From: Eutreptiella sp. 'Long Island Sound 2002' | Taxonomy: Eukaryota; Euglenozoa; Euglenophyceae; Eutreptiales; Eutreptiaceae | NCBI GenBank assembly: GCA_964036045.1 | Contig: OZ038389.1 | Coordinates: forward strand, 65,080,453-65,144,452 | DNA length: 64,000 nt | Direction of reading: 5' to 3' | Shown: positions 1-11,100 of the stretch, piece after piece | Position numbering within the stretch: the stretch's first letter is position 1 | How the letters are laid out: each line of letters begins with the position of its first letter | Made by a program: the position numbers and the translations under genes | The notes under the pieces: model-generated | Database searches by the model: none | Seen by the model: the letters and a program-made list of their open reading frames with translations, nothing else | Told to the model about the DNA's origin: nothing

Positions 1-2254
1 AGTGTGGCCCCATGTTACCCCACCACAGCCCGTGCACCCTGCCTGTTTTCACCTGCGGCGCTCTTGTCTCTGCCGTTTGCCCTCATGCGGCTGAGCAGCA
101 ATTTGCCAAACTGGCATCAGGTCAGTGCCCTTGATTCGAGAAGCAGTAATCGTGCAGTGGTGACATCATGTGGCCCGAGGTGGCTAACGGACATCGTTTT
201 GGCACCTTGTGACACGTGGCAACGTGACATATGCCTCTCAAATACGTTTCGCTCGGTCCTGTTTGTGCTATCACCGACCCTGCCCCTTTCTACTCATTTG
301 CTCAATGGTCGCACTCAATCGAGTGCTGCTGACTCCTATGCCTCGCATATTTGGTCGTGCTGATGGCGCACGGTCCTGCCATTTGTCCTATGGGTTTTGG
401 CACCCTCCCCCCACTCACTCACTCCTTCGCCGTGGCTGGCCGCTCTCCTTGGTGTCCATGCGCAGCACCTACCTCATGTCCTTGTTTGCACCACGCATCG
501 GCCAGGGCCTCTAAGAATCTCGGCCGCAAAAAAAACTTGTTGCCGGCCGGTCGCCACCATGTCGTGGAGAAGACCACAAAACCCAACCCCCATAACAGGG
601 ATCCTTGTGGTCAGGACCGGACCGGACCTTCGAGCAACGAACTACTAAAGACCTCTAGCGGTTCGGGGAGAATCGCCAACATCACCGCAAATTGGGCAAG
701 GATTGACCTTCAATTTTTCGATATCCTTGTACAACACCAACTTTTCTTGCTCATGGCGCTGCAAATAAGAAATTATGAGGCACGGTGTAAGCTTCAAACA
801 TCCCAAACAAAACCCGTTTGTGGGGGGGAGGACATGGGAGCTTGACAACTAAAGCTGCCCTTTGGCAAACATATTCACAAATGATCCCTATCTAGTACCT
901 TTGAAGACCCAACCAAGCCATGGCGAAGTCCTCATAACGGAGGATTCATATGAAAGAGAGATCAAAATTTGAAAACCCTCCTCCCTTTCTCCCTCGGGGG
1001 GAGGGTTTGAGAAGTCGAAGACCAAAACCTTTGTTATTTTGTCTCACGAAATCGCGATTAGAAGGGGTGTACAAGGGATACAATTTAGCTCTTTGGGGAT
1101 ATGATGTGCGAAAACACCGAAAGGAAGGGGGGGGGGGGTCACAAACAGATGTTTGAATACAAAATGAGGGGGATGCAAGGGTTTTGAGAGATTGGTTTGA
1201 GAGAAAAAATCTTCGGCACGGGTGAACACACCTTCACGAACCTGTGGCATCAACTCCATCCCCATGATCAAACGTGGTGAAGACATTGAAAACATTAGCA
1301 CCCTCCGCTGCGGTTTGCAGCTTCACTCAAAAGCAATCACCCCCCACGTGCACATGACGTTGAGACCATGCCTCCTATGTTCCGAGAGAGACACACAACC
1401 TCCTCTCGCATGGCCATGTCGTTGTCCATGGTCGATTGTGATTCATCCGGCACTACTCCCATCTTGTTCATCTTGTTTGGCCTAAAAATGGAAGAAAACT
1501 CAAGTAGAGGTTGAGAGAAATGAGGGATTGTCACACGACGCAGGAACCTCAAGTATCATGGCAACGAACCATTCCAATGTGGTCTTTGGCGACCAAGAGT
1601 TTGATTGTTCGCACGGACGGCTTTTTAGATCGACTTCAAGCAATCAAAGCAAAACAAGTGGAACAAACCTCATTGGCTCATGACTGTGCCAATGAACCGT
1701 CTCATGAACATTTGCATCCTCGGTTTTCGGTGGGAAAGCGTCATTTTGTGCTTCCTTCACACGTAGGCCGGCTACACAAATAATTGAAGGCGCAACGCCC
1801 AATGGCACAACATGTCACGCCACTCAATGGCACCATCAACGTGCTGGAGGAAACACCTATGTCATGCCACACCGCCTCCTTCTTGTAGAAAGGGCAATCT
1901 TGCGGATTGTTAAATGGGCAGCCGGTCACTTGTCCAAGCACCATTGGGCATGAGCCTCACAGCGCACGGCAAGAGCAATGGCAATGGCAATGGTCCATGA
2001 GAAACATAGCCTATAGAGCAGAAGTGACGAAGAACTTTCCATGACCATGCCCACACATCGGGGCTTTTTGGCCGAAAGTGAGCATCCACGCGACTGCCGT
2101 GGCACCATATTGGCACAGCAAAGGATGCCGAGGAGTTTGTCAAGAGCCAAAAGGAGATCTACAAGACCACTTCTTAAGGGAAAAAGGCGATGGGGCGCGA
2201 CCATTTCACCACCCCCGGACCATTGCAAGAGCCTCGGGATGGAGTCTGTATCGC

Positions 2255-2370
2255 GAGGAATCAACCGGTGGCATCGTGAGGAATCAACCGGTGGCAGCGC
2301 AAACTCTCCCCATGCCCATATATGGGGGGCTTTTTGGCAGTGCAAAGTGTCCCCATGCCCATATATGGAG
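2255..2370 (+). repeat. Paired direct repeats with CCATATATGG palindromes
   Basis: GAGGAATCAACCGGTGGCA occurs twice (about 2258 and 2278). CCCCATGCCCATATATGG also occurs twice, at about 2309 and 2351, each ending in a perfect CCATATATGG palindrome. Confidence 0.6.
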
Positions 2371-2439
2371 TTCAAGCATGCGTTCATCATACATACTCTA
2401 TTGTCCCGAATAGAAGTCCCTAGTCTCTTACTTATTTTT

Positions 2440-2521
2440 GGGGTTTTCAGCCTGCCATGGTCTCTTATTGGGAACCTGGTCGCCAATCCAAGGACAGGCC
2501 GGTTCGATTCCCGCTGGCCCC
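2440..2521 (+). repeat. tRNA-like stretch, possible SINE head
   Basis: GGTTCGATTC at 2501-2510 fits a pol III B box. GGGG at 2440-2443 could pair with CCCC at 2518-2521. The anticodon arm and A box do not fold well, so it is not a working tRNA; a decayed tRNA-derived repeat is the best guess. Confidence 0.25.
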
Positions 2522-3971
2522 AAACCTACTAGGGCCAGATGGATGCGCTGCACTGCCAGCGTCAGATCGATGTGGCGTTTCACTCTAGTGAATGAACAAG
2601 CATCTCAATGTTGCTTCCTCAAGCTCAAGTGACCTTGCCCCAAAGTAGCCGCCAATGTTGCCCGGAAAGCCAAAGCCAAGTCCCACACTTGCGAGAGGCA
2701 AGCCCAAGCCCCGGCTACGGGTTCCATGGCATCTATCAATCACCACTTCCCGCCCTTGCCGGAGCTGCCACCACTTCCTCCCGGATTCGTAGTGCCTCCG
2801 GATGTGCTTGCTCTATTAGATGACCACTCCGCCAAGCGGCCGAGGTTGATGTAGGCCTAGTTTCAATGAACATGCATCGTTTGAGTGGGACTGGGAAGGC
2901 CGTGTTGTGCCTTGCCTTCTCTTCTTCCCCTGGCATGTTCATTTGGGGGAGTCATGGTATTTATACATTACGGATTTTAAATGTGATAGGGGTCCTAAAT
3001 GTACCGGTACATTGCCTTCCAAATGTACCGCCCAATGTGACACCAATCTGATCAATCATTCAAATCAACCATTTGAACCGGTTCCATTTCAAGGATGGCA
3101 AAAGTAAGCATGGTGGAGGGAGGGATGGACCAAATCAAACCATTTGAAGGAATTCCACTTGAATGATGGCCTGCTGGAGGGAGGGAGGGACAAGTGCAAC
3201 CAAATGAAACCAATTCTGACCAATTGAACCTAATCAGGGCACGTGGAGGTGGAGGCAAGGGCAGAGGAAAGGGACAACCAGCAATCTGATCATGACCTGC
3301 AAGCGCGAATAGCTTACAGGGCCGAGTGCTCACTATTTCACTATCCTTGGTTGCTAGCTACTGGTTTCTACAATTTGTTTCGGCACAGTGTTGCCGTCCA
3401 TCGCTACGTCTATGGACCTATGTAACCTGCGGTTCACGGTGTGTGTATGGTGTGTGTATGTGTGCACATGTACATTCGTGGTACAACGGTTATGGAAGCA
3501 GGGCGCACACAAAGTCGGCAATGCATCAAATGGCTAAATCCCGATCCAGCAAGCAAGCAGCGATCCAGCAAGCAATCAGCAATTGGTGGCGTATTCCATG
3601 AGTTGCGCCAATGTGATAAGCAAGACTCAGAAGCGTTCGCTTGCGTAGTGCGTTGGACGACATCAACAACTTAAAAGGTAATTTGGGCAACACTCCCTCA
3701 TTCTCACTCGAGGGTGCCGGTGAGAACTTGTCCACGTTCCGGAAAAAAAAATGGACCCTAATAACTTAGGAATTCCATTTCGCATCAAAAGAGGCTAAAA
3801 GGCTTTTATTGGGAGTATCCATATTTCAACGCGAAAAATAACTTCAGTATCTTGGTTTGCGCCTTTGACATGCCACAATTTGTGGCACAAAGCCTCAAAT
3901 AGCAAAAAGAAAAGCGCTGTGGACTAGATTTCATTTGTGCAGTAAAACCCCTATCACATTTAGGCAATATA

Positions 3972-4050
3972 GCCTGTGATAGATTGCGCGCTCCAATGTG
4001 CCGGCCTAGGCCTATCGGCCGTCACATTGGGCGCGCAATCTACCACAGGC
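3972..4050. repeat. Long inverted repeat (28-29 nt arms, 22-nt loop)
   Basis: Left arm 3972-4000 begins GCCTGTGATAGATTGCGCGC; the right arm 4023-4050 is its reverse complement with one substitution and one indel. The loop (4001-4022) contains the palindrome GGCCTAGGCC. It could be a fold-back element or a structured regulatory site; its position is about 0.8 kb before the start codon. Confidence 0.75.
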
Positions 4051-4667
4051 CGCGGATATTGGATAAGAAGATTCGCATCTTTGGATGTGGATTTGCATTC
4101 GGTTTCTTGAATTGATTTGAGTCCGAAGCTGAGTTTGAATTGAGACAATCACATCTTTGGTCCAAACTAGTTTGGATTTCGAGGATCCGCAAATCGTGAT
4201 CTGCAATTTGACTTGTGTTTGTGTGCCATTGCAAGGAGGAACAGCACCTGCAGTTATTTTGGTCTTCCCGCCTATCGCCTCAGGCCCCCAGCCTGCGGTT
4301 TCCTTCAGTAATTCCCACCAACAGAGCACCCGGACACTTTTGGGAGGTCAATCAGCACCCGAAGGAGAAATCTCACCAGTGCTAGCGGGCCCCTAAGCTG
4401 AAATGCTCAGGTTTCCAACTAAATATGAAGAAGGACGATGCCTCGATCCCTCTTCCAAGGCGTTTTTCAGGACCTTACTATATAATACTGGGCTTACTAA
4501 TGCGCATGGCCTCGACCAATCAATCGACCAATCGACCACTTCATCCGCCCTGCCAATTTCACGACGAAGGACCTATAGCAAGCGCTCTGTCGCCTTCAAC
4601 AGTCCGTAGCCCACTTGTCGTAGTACTTAGGTACATCTACGAGAAAGGCACTCGAAGTCAAAGATTT

Positions 4668-4675
4668 TATAAAAG
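4668..4675 (+). promoter_or_regulatory. TATA box candidate
   Basis: TATAAAAG, a canonical TATA match 199 bp before the ATG. If used, transcription would begin near 4700, giving a 5' leader of about 170 nt. A weaker alternative, TATATAA, is at 4480-4486. Confidence 0.4.
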
Positions 4676-4700
4676 GTTCTGGAGCCGAACGGAATTGGCA

Positions 4701-4738
4701 ACTTGTGGGTCGCACATGCACTTGTGGGTCGCACATGC
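4701..4738 (+). repeat. Perfect 19-bp tandem duplication in proximal promoter or leader
   Basis: ACTTGTGGGTCGCACATGC occurs at 4701-4719 and again at 4720-4738 with no mismatch. It sits 25 bp after the TATA box and 135 bp before the start codon. The repeat contains CACATG, an E-box-like core. Confidence 0.7.
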
Positions 4739-4799
4739 GTTTGAGAAAACTAGCATCAAGGACATTACCTTGCTCGAGTTCAATGATGTTTTGTCGCAT

Positions 4800-4829
4800 G
4801 ATAGGGTAGCCGTTAGCGGCTACCCTATC
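4800..4829 (+). promoter_or_regulatory. Perfect 13-bp hairpin just upstream of the start codon
   Basis: GATAGGGTAGCCG (4800-4812) and its exact reverse complement (4817-4829) are separated by TTAG. It ends 44 nt before the ATG, so it would fold in the mRNA leader; as DNA it is also a symmetrical protein-binding site. Confidence 0.7.
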
Positions 4830-4873
4830 AACCTCTTGAATCCACAATCCTTACCCTGTTTTAGTGATCAAGC

Positions 4874-5122
4874 ATGCGGCTTACATGGCTCCTTTTTTTG
4901 TCACTTGTATTCGACATACAAGCTGCTTCTTGGAGCTACGATCAATGTTCTTCAAGTGGACCGAGCAACTGGGGCAAAATCTTTCCGGATAAGTGTGCAG
5001 GCAGTCAACAATCTCCAATCGACTTGTGTGGGGCAACCGCCGGAAGCCTACCTAGCTTCTCAACCACGAAATGGAATCAAGCCAGATCGATGAACATCCT
5101 CAACAACGGGCATACCATTCAG
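4874..5122 (+). CDS. Unit 1 exon A: signal peptide and N-terminal part of CA domain 1
   Basis: First exon. ATG at 4874 follows an in-frame TGA at 4865. It opens with a classic signal peptide (Met-Arg, then the hydrophobic [11 protein letters not shown], then an Ala cleavage region), then [14 protein letters not shown] and NNGHTIQ; the His of NNGH is the proton-shuttle His64 equivalent. It has 83 codons and ends in phase 0 at CAG|GTGAAC. The 870-bp intron that follows (5123-5992) holds no gene or repeat that I recognise. Confidence 0.92.
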
Positions 5123-8100
5123 GTGAACGCGTTTTTATTAGAAAGATTGTGTGGTCCCATCGACTCTCTTTACTTAGTTTCTCAGCCTTGTCACCGTGAA
5201 ATTAGTAGGAAACGTTCAGATCTATCTCCCGAGTGGCCGTTGACCTTACTTTTTCCCGAGTTCGAGAGTTTCTAGGATGTAGATCGGGGGAAAGTGAGTC
5301 CAACATGTTAGCAAGTGGAGCAAACACTGTCTGAGACTAGGCCGTAATTACCACACCCAGATGTGCCTGACTTGCATGCTATTGACGTCCTACAAACCCG
5401 CTTGACGAAGTGTTCTCGGCGCACTGGAATTATATTTTTTTCAACGAACGCTATAAATGACTCAACGAAGAGGAAGATAAGAAGGGAGGGGGGCGTAGTA
5501 CCTATCTTTCGTGCCCTTGTAGGTTGGCTTTACACATAGTGTTTTGTGACGGAGACCTTTCAATAACCTAACACAAGTAAAATGCTACCCGGCTTAAACT
5601 TGAACTTAAAAAGTTCTTTGTCGTTGACCTGCACATGTTGCCCACGAGTGTACCACTTATCATGTTCGAAAAAGCTTGAGCAATTCCAACTGTGTGTGCA
5701 GACGTGTCTTTGGAAGGAGGTAGCAGGCGTTACACTAAACGATGCTCCTTTCGGCTGCGCTTTTTTCCAGAGGAACTGACGCCACGAGTCAATGGCGTCT
5801 TTGCTATGCAAATCTTGCATTTCCCAAACTCTCCTGCCTCGCCTCCACGACACACGCAATAACTATCACTGCGATCCAAGTAGTGCTATGAGCCCTCTAT
5901 GTCAATCCGTGCGGCTTCCGTTCCAAATTTTCCGAAATGCGAACGTGCCCAAGTTGTAGCATGACCCGCTTTTTCGCTTATGCCCACCACAGGTCAACGT
6001 GATTTCCGATGCCCCTGAGACACAAGTTGGCGGCTTGCACAACACCGTGGGGCGTAGCACCAATAGCAGCGCGCATCGGTGGGTTTTGGAGCAGGTGCAC
6101 TTCCATTGGGGAAGAACAGGACACGATTATGAAGGAAGCGAGCACTTCCTGCAGGTAGCATTGCCAACATATCCCTCGCGGACTAATGGAAGGGTCGTGG
6201 GTGCTGAAGGGCTTGCTCTGGTGTCGCGTCGGGAAGCCGTCTTGCAGCCAAACGAATGCAACCCTTTTTATGTACACATGCAGTGCACTACGGTCGGGGG
6301 GGAGAGGGTGGGGTGTAAACGGTCCGTGCCGTGCTGTGCGACGGAGTGCATGCACGACACGGATCCTTTGTAAAGGCCACCCATGGAAGTGATATGCAAA
6401 TGTACTACTGGTTAGGATTCAGTTGGCATGTTGCTTCCTTTGTGCTTGCCTCATTTGCAAGTTTATGTGTGTTGGTTCTTGGTGTTACCACGTGATTTCC
6501 CACTCATTAATGAAATCAATTATTAATAAACAAATTGGTTGTTCCATGCTTCCACGCCATGTAACGTCACCGGGTGCACTCACCATGTGTTTCACTTGTG
6601 ATATGGGACATTTCGCAGAGTGTGGAAGTTTGGTTCGCTTTTGTTTGCACGTCGCACCACATTACTTGGTGTGGTTTGACCCATAGAAAGAAGGGTCGCC
6701 GTTTCTTCCTAGGGTCCGAGGGGTACGAATGGGGTGGGGGGGGGCGTAAACGGCCGCCCCGTGCCGTGCCGTGCCGTGCCGGGGGGGGGGGCGTCAAAGG
6801 CATTGTACCGCGGACCGCGTAGTGCATGTAGGCACGGTGGGCAAGTTTCCACGAGGCTGAACTTCAAAGAAACATTGCACCATTACCAAGTTCGAAGTCC
6901 TTTGAGGACTTCGAAGAACGTTGAGGACCGACATACTCTTGGATGGGATCAACCAAGTCAACTGGGATCAACCGAATGATGATTTCAACTAGGATCAATT
7001 AGGACGAACTCACGCCAACTCGGGTCAAACGGCATCAACCACATTCAACCGGGCTTCACCGACAATTGGGATCAACTAGGTTCACCCCCTTCACCCGCCC
7101 TGTTTTTGCATCTACCTTACCAAATGGCCGAAAAGGCTGAAACATCACTTTTGTAGTAGGTCCCAACCGGCAGATTCACTTGCTAAACTACTGGCAAAAC
7201 CTTTCAATTGTCCCATTTCTCCGACTCATAACCCCAGTGTTCCATCGGGTAGGATGGGGGACCGACTTTGTTGGTGCACCATGCCCTGTTCTCGCATCTA
7301 CCTATACAAATGGCCAAAATGGCCGAAACGTCACATTTGCACGAGGTCCCCCGCGGTGGATTCACCTGCTCAATTACTGGCAAAACCTTTCAATGGTCCC
7401 ATTTCCTGGACTCATGACCCCAGTGCTCTCAGGGGTGTCCTTTATCGAAGAAGAAACCCTGTTGCGCCGCGGAGTAGAAAATGCGTAGTGTAACAACGAG
7501 CAAGTGGGTTCCACAGGATCACCCAAGATCAACCGAGTTCAACGAGAATCAACCGTGAATACCCTGGTAATCGGCATCCACTGCTATTCACCGGGTCCAA
7601 TCGGGTTCCACGAGGATCATTTGGGATCAACCGGGATCAATCGAATTCGAACCCTGATGGTCCCTGAGTTCATCAATGCCGGTTGTGCGTCCATTTTCGC
7701 CCTGCATGCTCTCTTTGGCTCCATAATCTCCCAAGTTGGTCATTCTGCTCAGGGAGACCAGTACCCTTTGGAGGTCCATTTTGTACATTACAACTCTTTG
7801 CACGGGAACAGCGTGGGAACTGCGATTGCATCTGGAAACACGGATGCGCTGCTGGTGGTGGGGGTGCTTTTCCGGCTGGGATCTTGGGGAGAAGCTGAGC
7901 CCGCTGCGCTGACCAGCATCGCCGGTGGAGTGAAGACAGCAACCAAGGTGTGGTGTTTTCAAACCGTCCCCTCCCCCGCGCTTGTAGGGATTACCCCCCC
8001 CCCCCCCCCTGCGTGGCCTCTTGCGGCTGGTAAATGGTCCATGGCCTACCCCGCCGGTGGTGGACAGAACGTTGTTGTTGCGTGTCGTTTTGGCTAAACC

Positions 8101-11100
8101 TGCTCAAACTGGTCCCGGGGGACACATTGTTGGGCATCACCTTTTCCGCCCAACTTGCCACGGACAATTTGTGCCCAGGGACTCCTGAAGGGGGGGAAGG
8201 GGTTGGCACAAGGCCTCGGTATTGGGGGGGGGGGGGTTGCAAAGTATTGGGGCATTTCCTTGTGGTCAACCGCCGCTCTGATGCTTCCCTGTGGGCGTGG
8301 CATGGGAAGGGGGGCAACCGAAGGGTCCATGAGGGGCCCTCCGTGCGCACAGTAAACCGAGCAAGACAGCCCAGGGCAGACACATTTTAGCGCGTCAACT
8401 TTTTCGCACGAGCAGCTGGACCTGGGCCGGCAGTGGACGCATCTTGCGTTCTGTTTGTGCCCAAACTGCTGCAAGTGGTCCAGAAGTGCCTCAGCAGACC
8501 GAGTGCCGCGCATCACTTTCTAAATTTACGCCCAGTTGCCGATTTGACATTGTCAAATTGTAGTACCACTGAGCGCGTGTGCGGCCATGTGGTGCACCTG
8601 CCAGCAGCGCTTTCAAAGAACCCACTTGCAGGAGGTCCAATATTTCGGGGCGCCTTACATCCCGAAAAACGACAAAATGTAGGCAACAATAAGTTTTGGT
8701 ATTCGGGGCGTTTCGTTGGTGCTCAATTGTTTCGGGGTCTCTCCCTGTCTTGTCCTGATAGAACTTGAAACAAACAGCTCGTGGAACTCTTTTGGCAATC
8801 CCGTATGGACTGTTTCAGATGTTCAGGGGATTCGAGACGTTTAAACCGCCGACAAACTAATGTAGCCAACAATTTGAGAAATTTCGGGGTGTTTTATCGA
8901 TTGTTCCACAAGTCAAATTTCAATTGGACTTGGTTCACTGGAAAGAGACAAGAAACCTGTGCCAAACCACAGGGTGCTGCCACTGGCCTTCATTGACCAG
9001 CTGTGGCCATTGGCCTGTGCCCTTCAACACGACGTGTTAGTATGCCCCTGTTCAGCGGTGGCATGCGGGCTTCATCCCCCCACAATAGAACCCGGGACAC
9101 CAGGCAATGGGTGGCTCACAGTTGCATTCAAAAGGGTGGGGGTGATTTCTGTTGCCGCGTTTGGGTCTTCTTTCTTTGATGGCCGCCTCGCTCCTTTCTC
9201 GCTGGTGCCCCTGCTGCCTCCTTCTTCTTAGGGTTTTCTGTCGGACATCTCGATGGGTCCGACCCGCGGGAGGGGGGGTACCTCCGAAAAAACAACGGCC
9301 ATTCCAAAGGAGTAGTGGGAAGAGGCAAAAGTTGTACTACAAATCTGGGGCTATTTTCGGCACACAAACCGGTCCCCCCCCCCCCCAGTTGCCCACTCTT
9401 TTTGCCCACTCTTCGTTGTCTGTTTTTTAATTAGGTCAGACCCCCAGTTGCCCACTCCAAAGCGTCCCTGCTGCCGCGCCGTGTCCATGCGGTTTTGTGT
9501 AAGGGTGGGCTACCCCACGGGAGGAAGGGTGTGTTGTCTTGAGGCCAAACAACGCCTATCATCGGCCTCAAATTTGAGCCCCTTTGTGAATTTGACACAT
9601 CCCACGAGCAAGTCTTTCGGATCGTGGGTGGGTTGGGCCGGGCCCATTTAGCCCCCTGCGCCCGCGCTCTGCCTCATGTCATCCGCCCACACGCCCATTG
9701 AAGTCAGTCGAGTGTGTTCGGATCGTGCCGCGCAACGTTCCTCGTGATGACCCACCACCGTCGCGGCCTCAAGAACTGTTCCATGCCACGAAAACCACCG
9801 GTCTTGACACTGAGGGCACACGACTGCTTTTGCCTTGGATCGACGTATGGGACCTGATGCGTTGCCCTGGTGTTGTGAATCGAGGCCAGACCCTGAAGAC
9901 ATTGCCGCTTTGCATTCCAGACCCCAGCCCCCCTCAGTGAGGCCGTACAGCTGAGCACCATGTTCGACGGCACCGGCCACTACTACGCCTACGGTGGGAG
10001 CCTGACGACCCCGACCTGCAACGAGGTCGTCACGTGGGTCGTGCTGGAGGTGCCCAAAGTGGTCACGCCCGACACTCTGGACAAGATGAAGGTGCCACCT
10101 CCCGCACAGTCTGCACATGCAAGCGAAGAAAACCCATGCTGTGGCGTGGGTTTGCCTATGGACGGCGACCCCGTCTGCCCCCAGGGGGACCCTGGTTCAG
10201 AACCCCCCGCCCCCCCAAAGTTGTCGCCTTTGGCCAATTTCAGATTTTGGGTGGGAACCCGGGCCGCCGAAGGCACCGAAAACTCTTTTTGGCAGGCGGA
10301 AGAATTTTTTTCACCCTATGTGCATCCGCAAAATGCTCAGAACTTTATGGAGAATTCAAATATGCATGAATATCATGAGAAATTTTTTTGACCCCAACCC
10401 CCACCCCCACCCTTGGCAACCCCTCGTGGAGGGTCCAAGTATTTTTTTTTCGAGCAAAAACGTTCTGTTACCCCCGTGCATGCGTTTCGCTGATCATTTT
10501 GAGGTATGCACATTGGGCTTAAATTTTTTTTTCGCCCCAGCCGGCCCCCCGGCTGGCCCCCTCCAGCCCCCCCCCCCCCCCCCGTCCCTCCGGGATCCCT
10601 CAAAGTCCTCGCACACGGTTGGGTGCCTATGTTCAAACCGGCTGCCCCCCCCTTTGACCAAACCATTTGTCTGACCGCAGTTTTCGCAGAATCTGAGTAG
10701 ACACACATGTGAGCCTGTTGTGGTACCCCCTCCCCCTCCTCTTGCGAGAACAACGGTGAAAGCACTAAAAACGACGGAATGTTGTAAACCCCCCCCCCCC
10801 GAAAGTAAGACCCCGCCCCAAAAGTAAGACCCCCCCAAAAGTAAGACCCCCTTGCAGGCTCAGGACCAGCCGTCCCAAAAGTAAGACCCCCTTAGTGGCA
10901 CATGCACGGCAGCAACACATTTTGGTCTACCACTCATACAATCCACGATCATCCGTCACATATTTACTGAGATTTGAACCACGAGGTGATAGGTTTCTGC
11001 TTTGCTTTGAAAGAGGGCAACCGGATAGGTGCCTGGTCAGGAACATCAACTTCTTCCTGGCGGGCACGTGCATCAATAGCTGCCCTAACCTGCTACTCAA

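Larger units (their letters stand above)
1..3971. other. Upstream intergenic DNA, no recognised gene
   Basis: Open frames here are short, overlap on both strands and show no recognisable domain. Visible structure is limited to small direct repeats (for example around 2250-2370), a tRNA-like stretch near 2440-2521, and related ccatttgaa-type segments around 3055-3230. A poorly conserved gene or a gene tail cannot be excluded. Confidence 0.5.

Noticed and set aside
10921-10990. tRNA-like words (GAGTGGTAGACC and GGTTCAAATC) on the minus strand
   Set aside because: The B-box-like word precedes the A-box-like word, the wrong order for a tRNA or SINE promoter.
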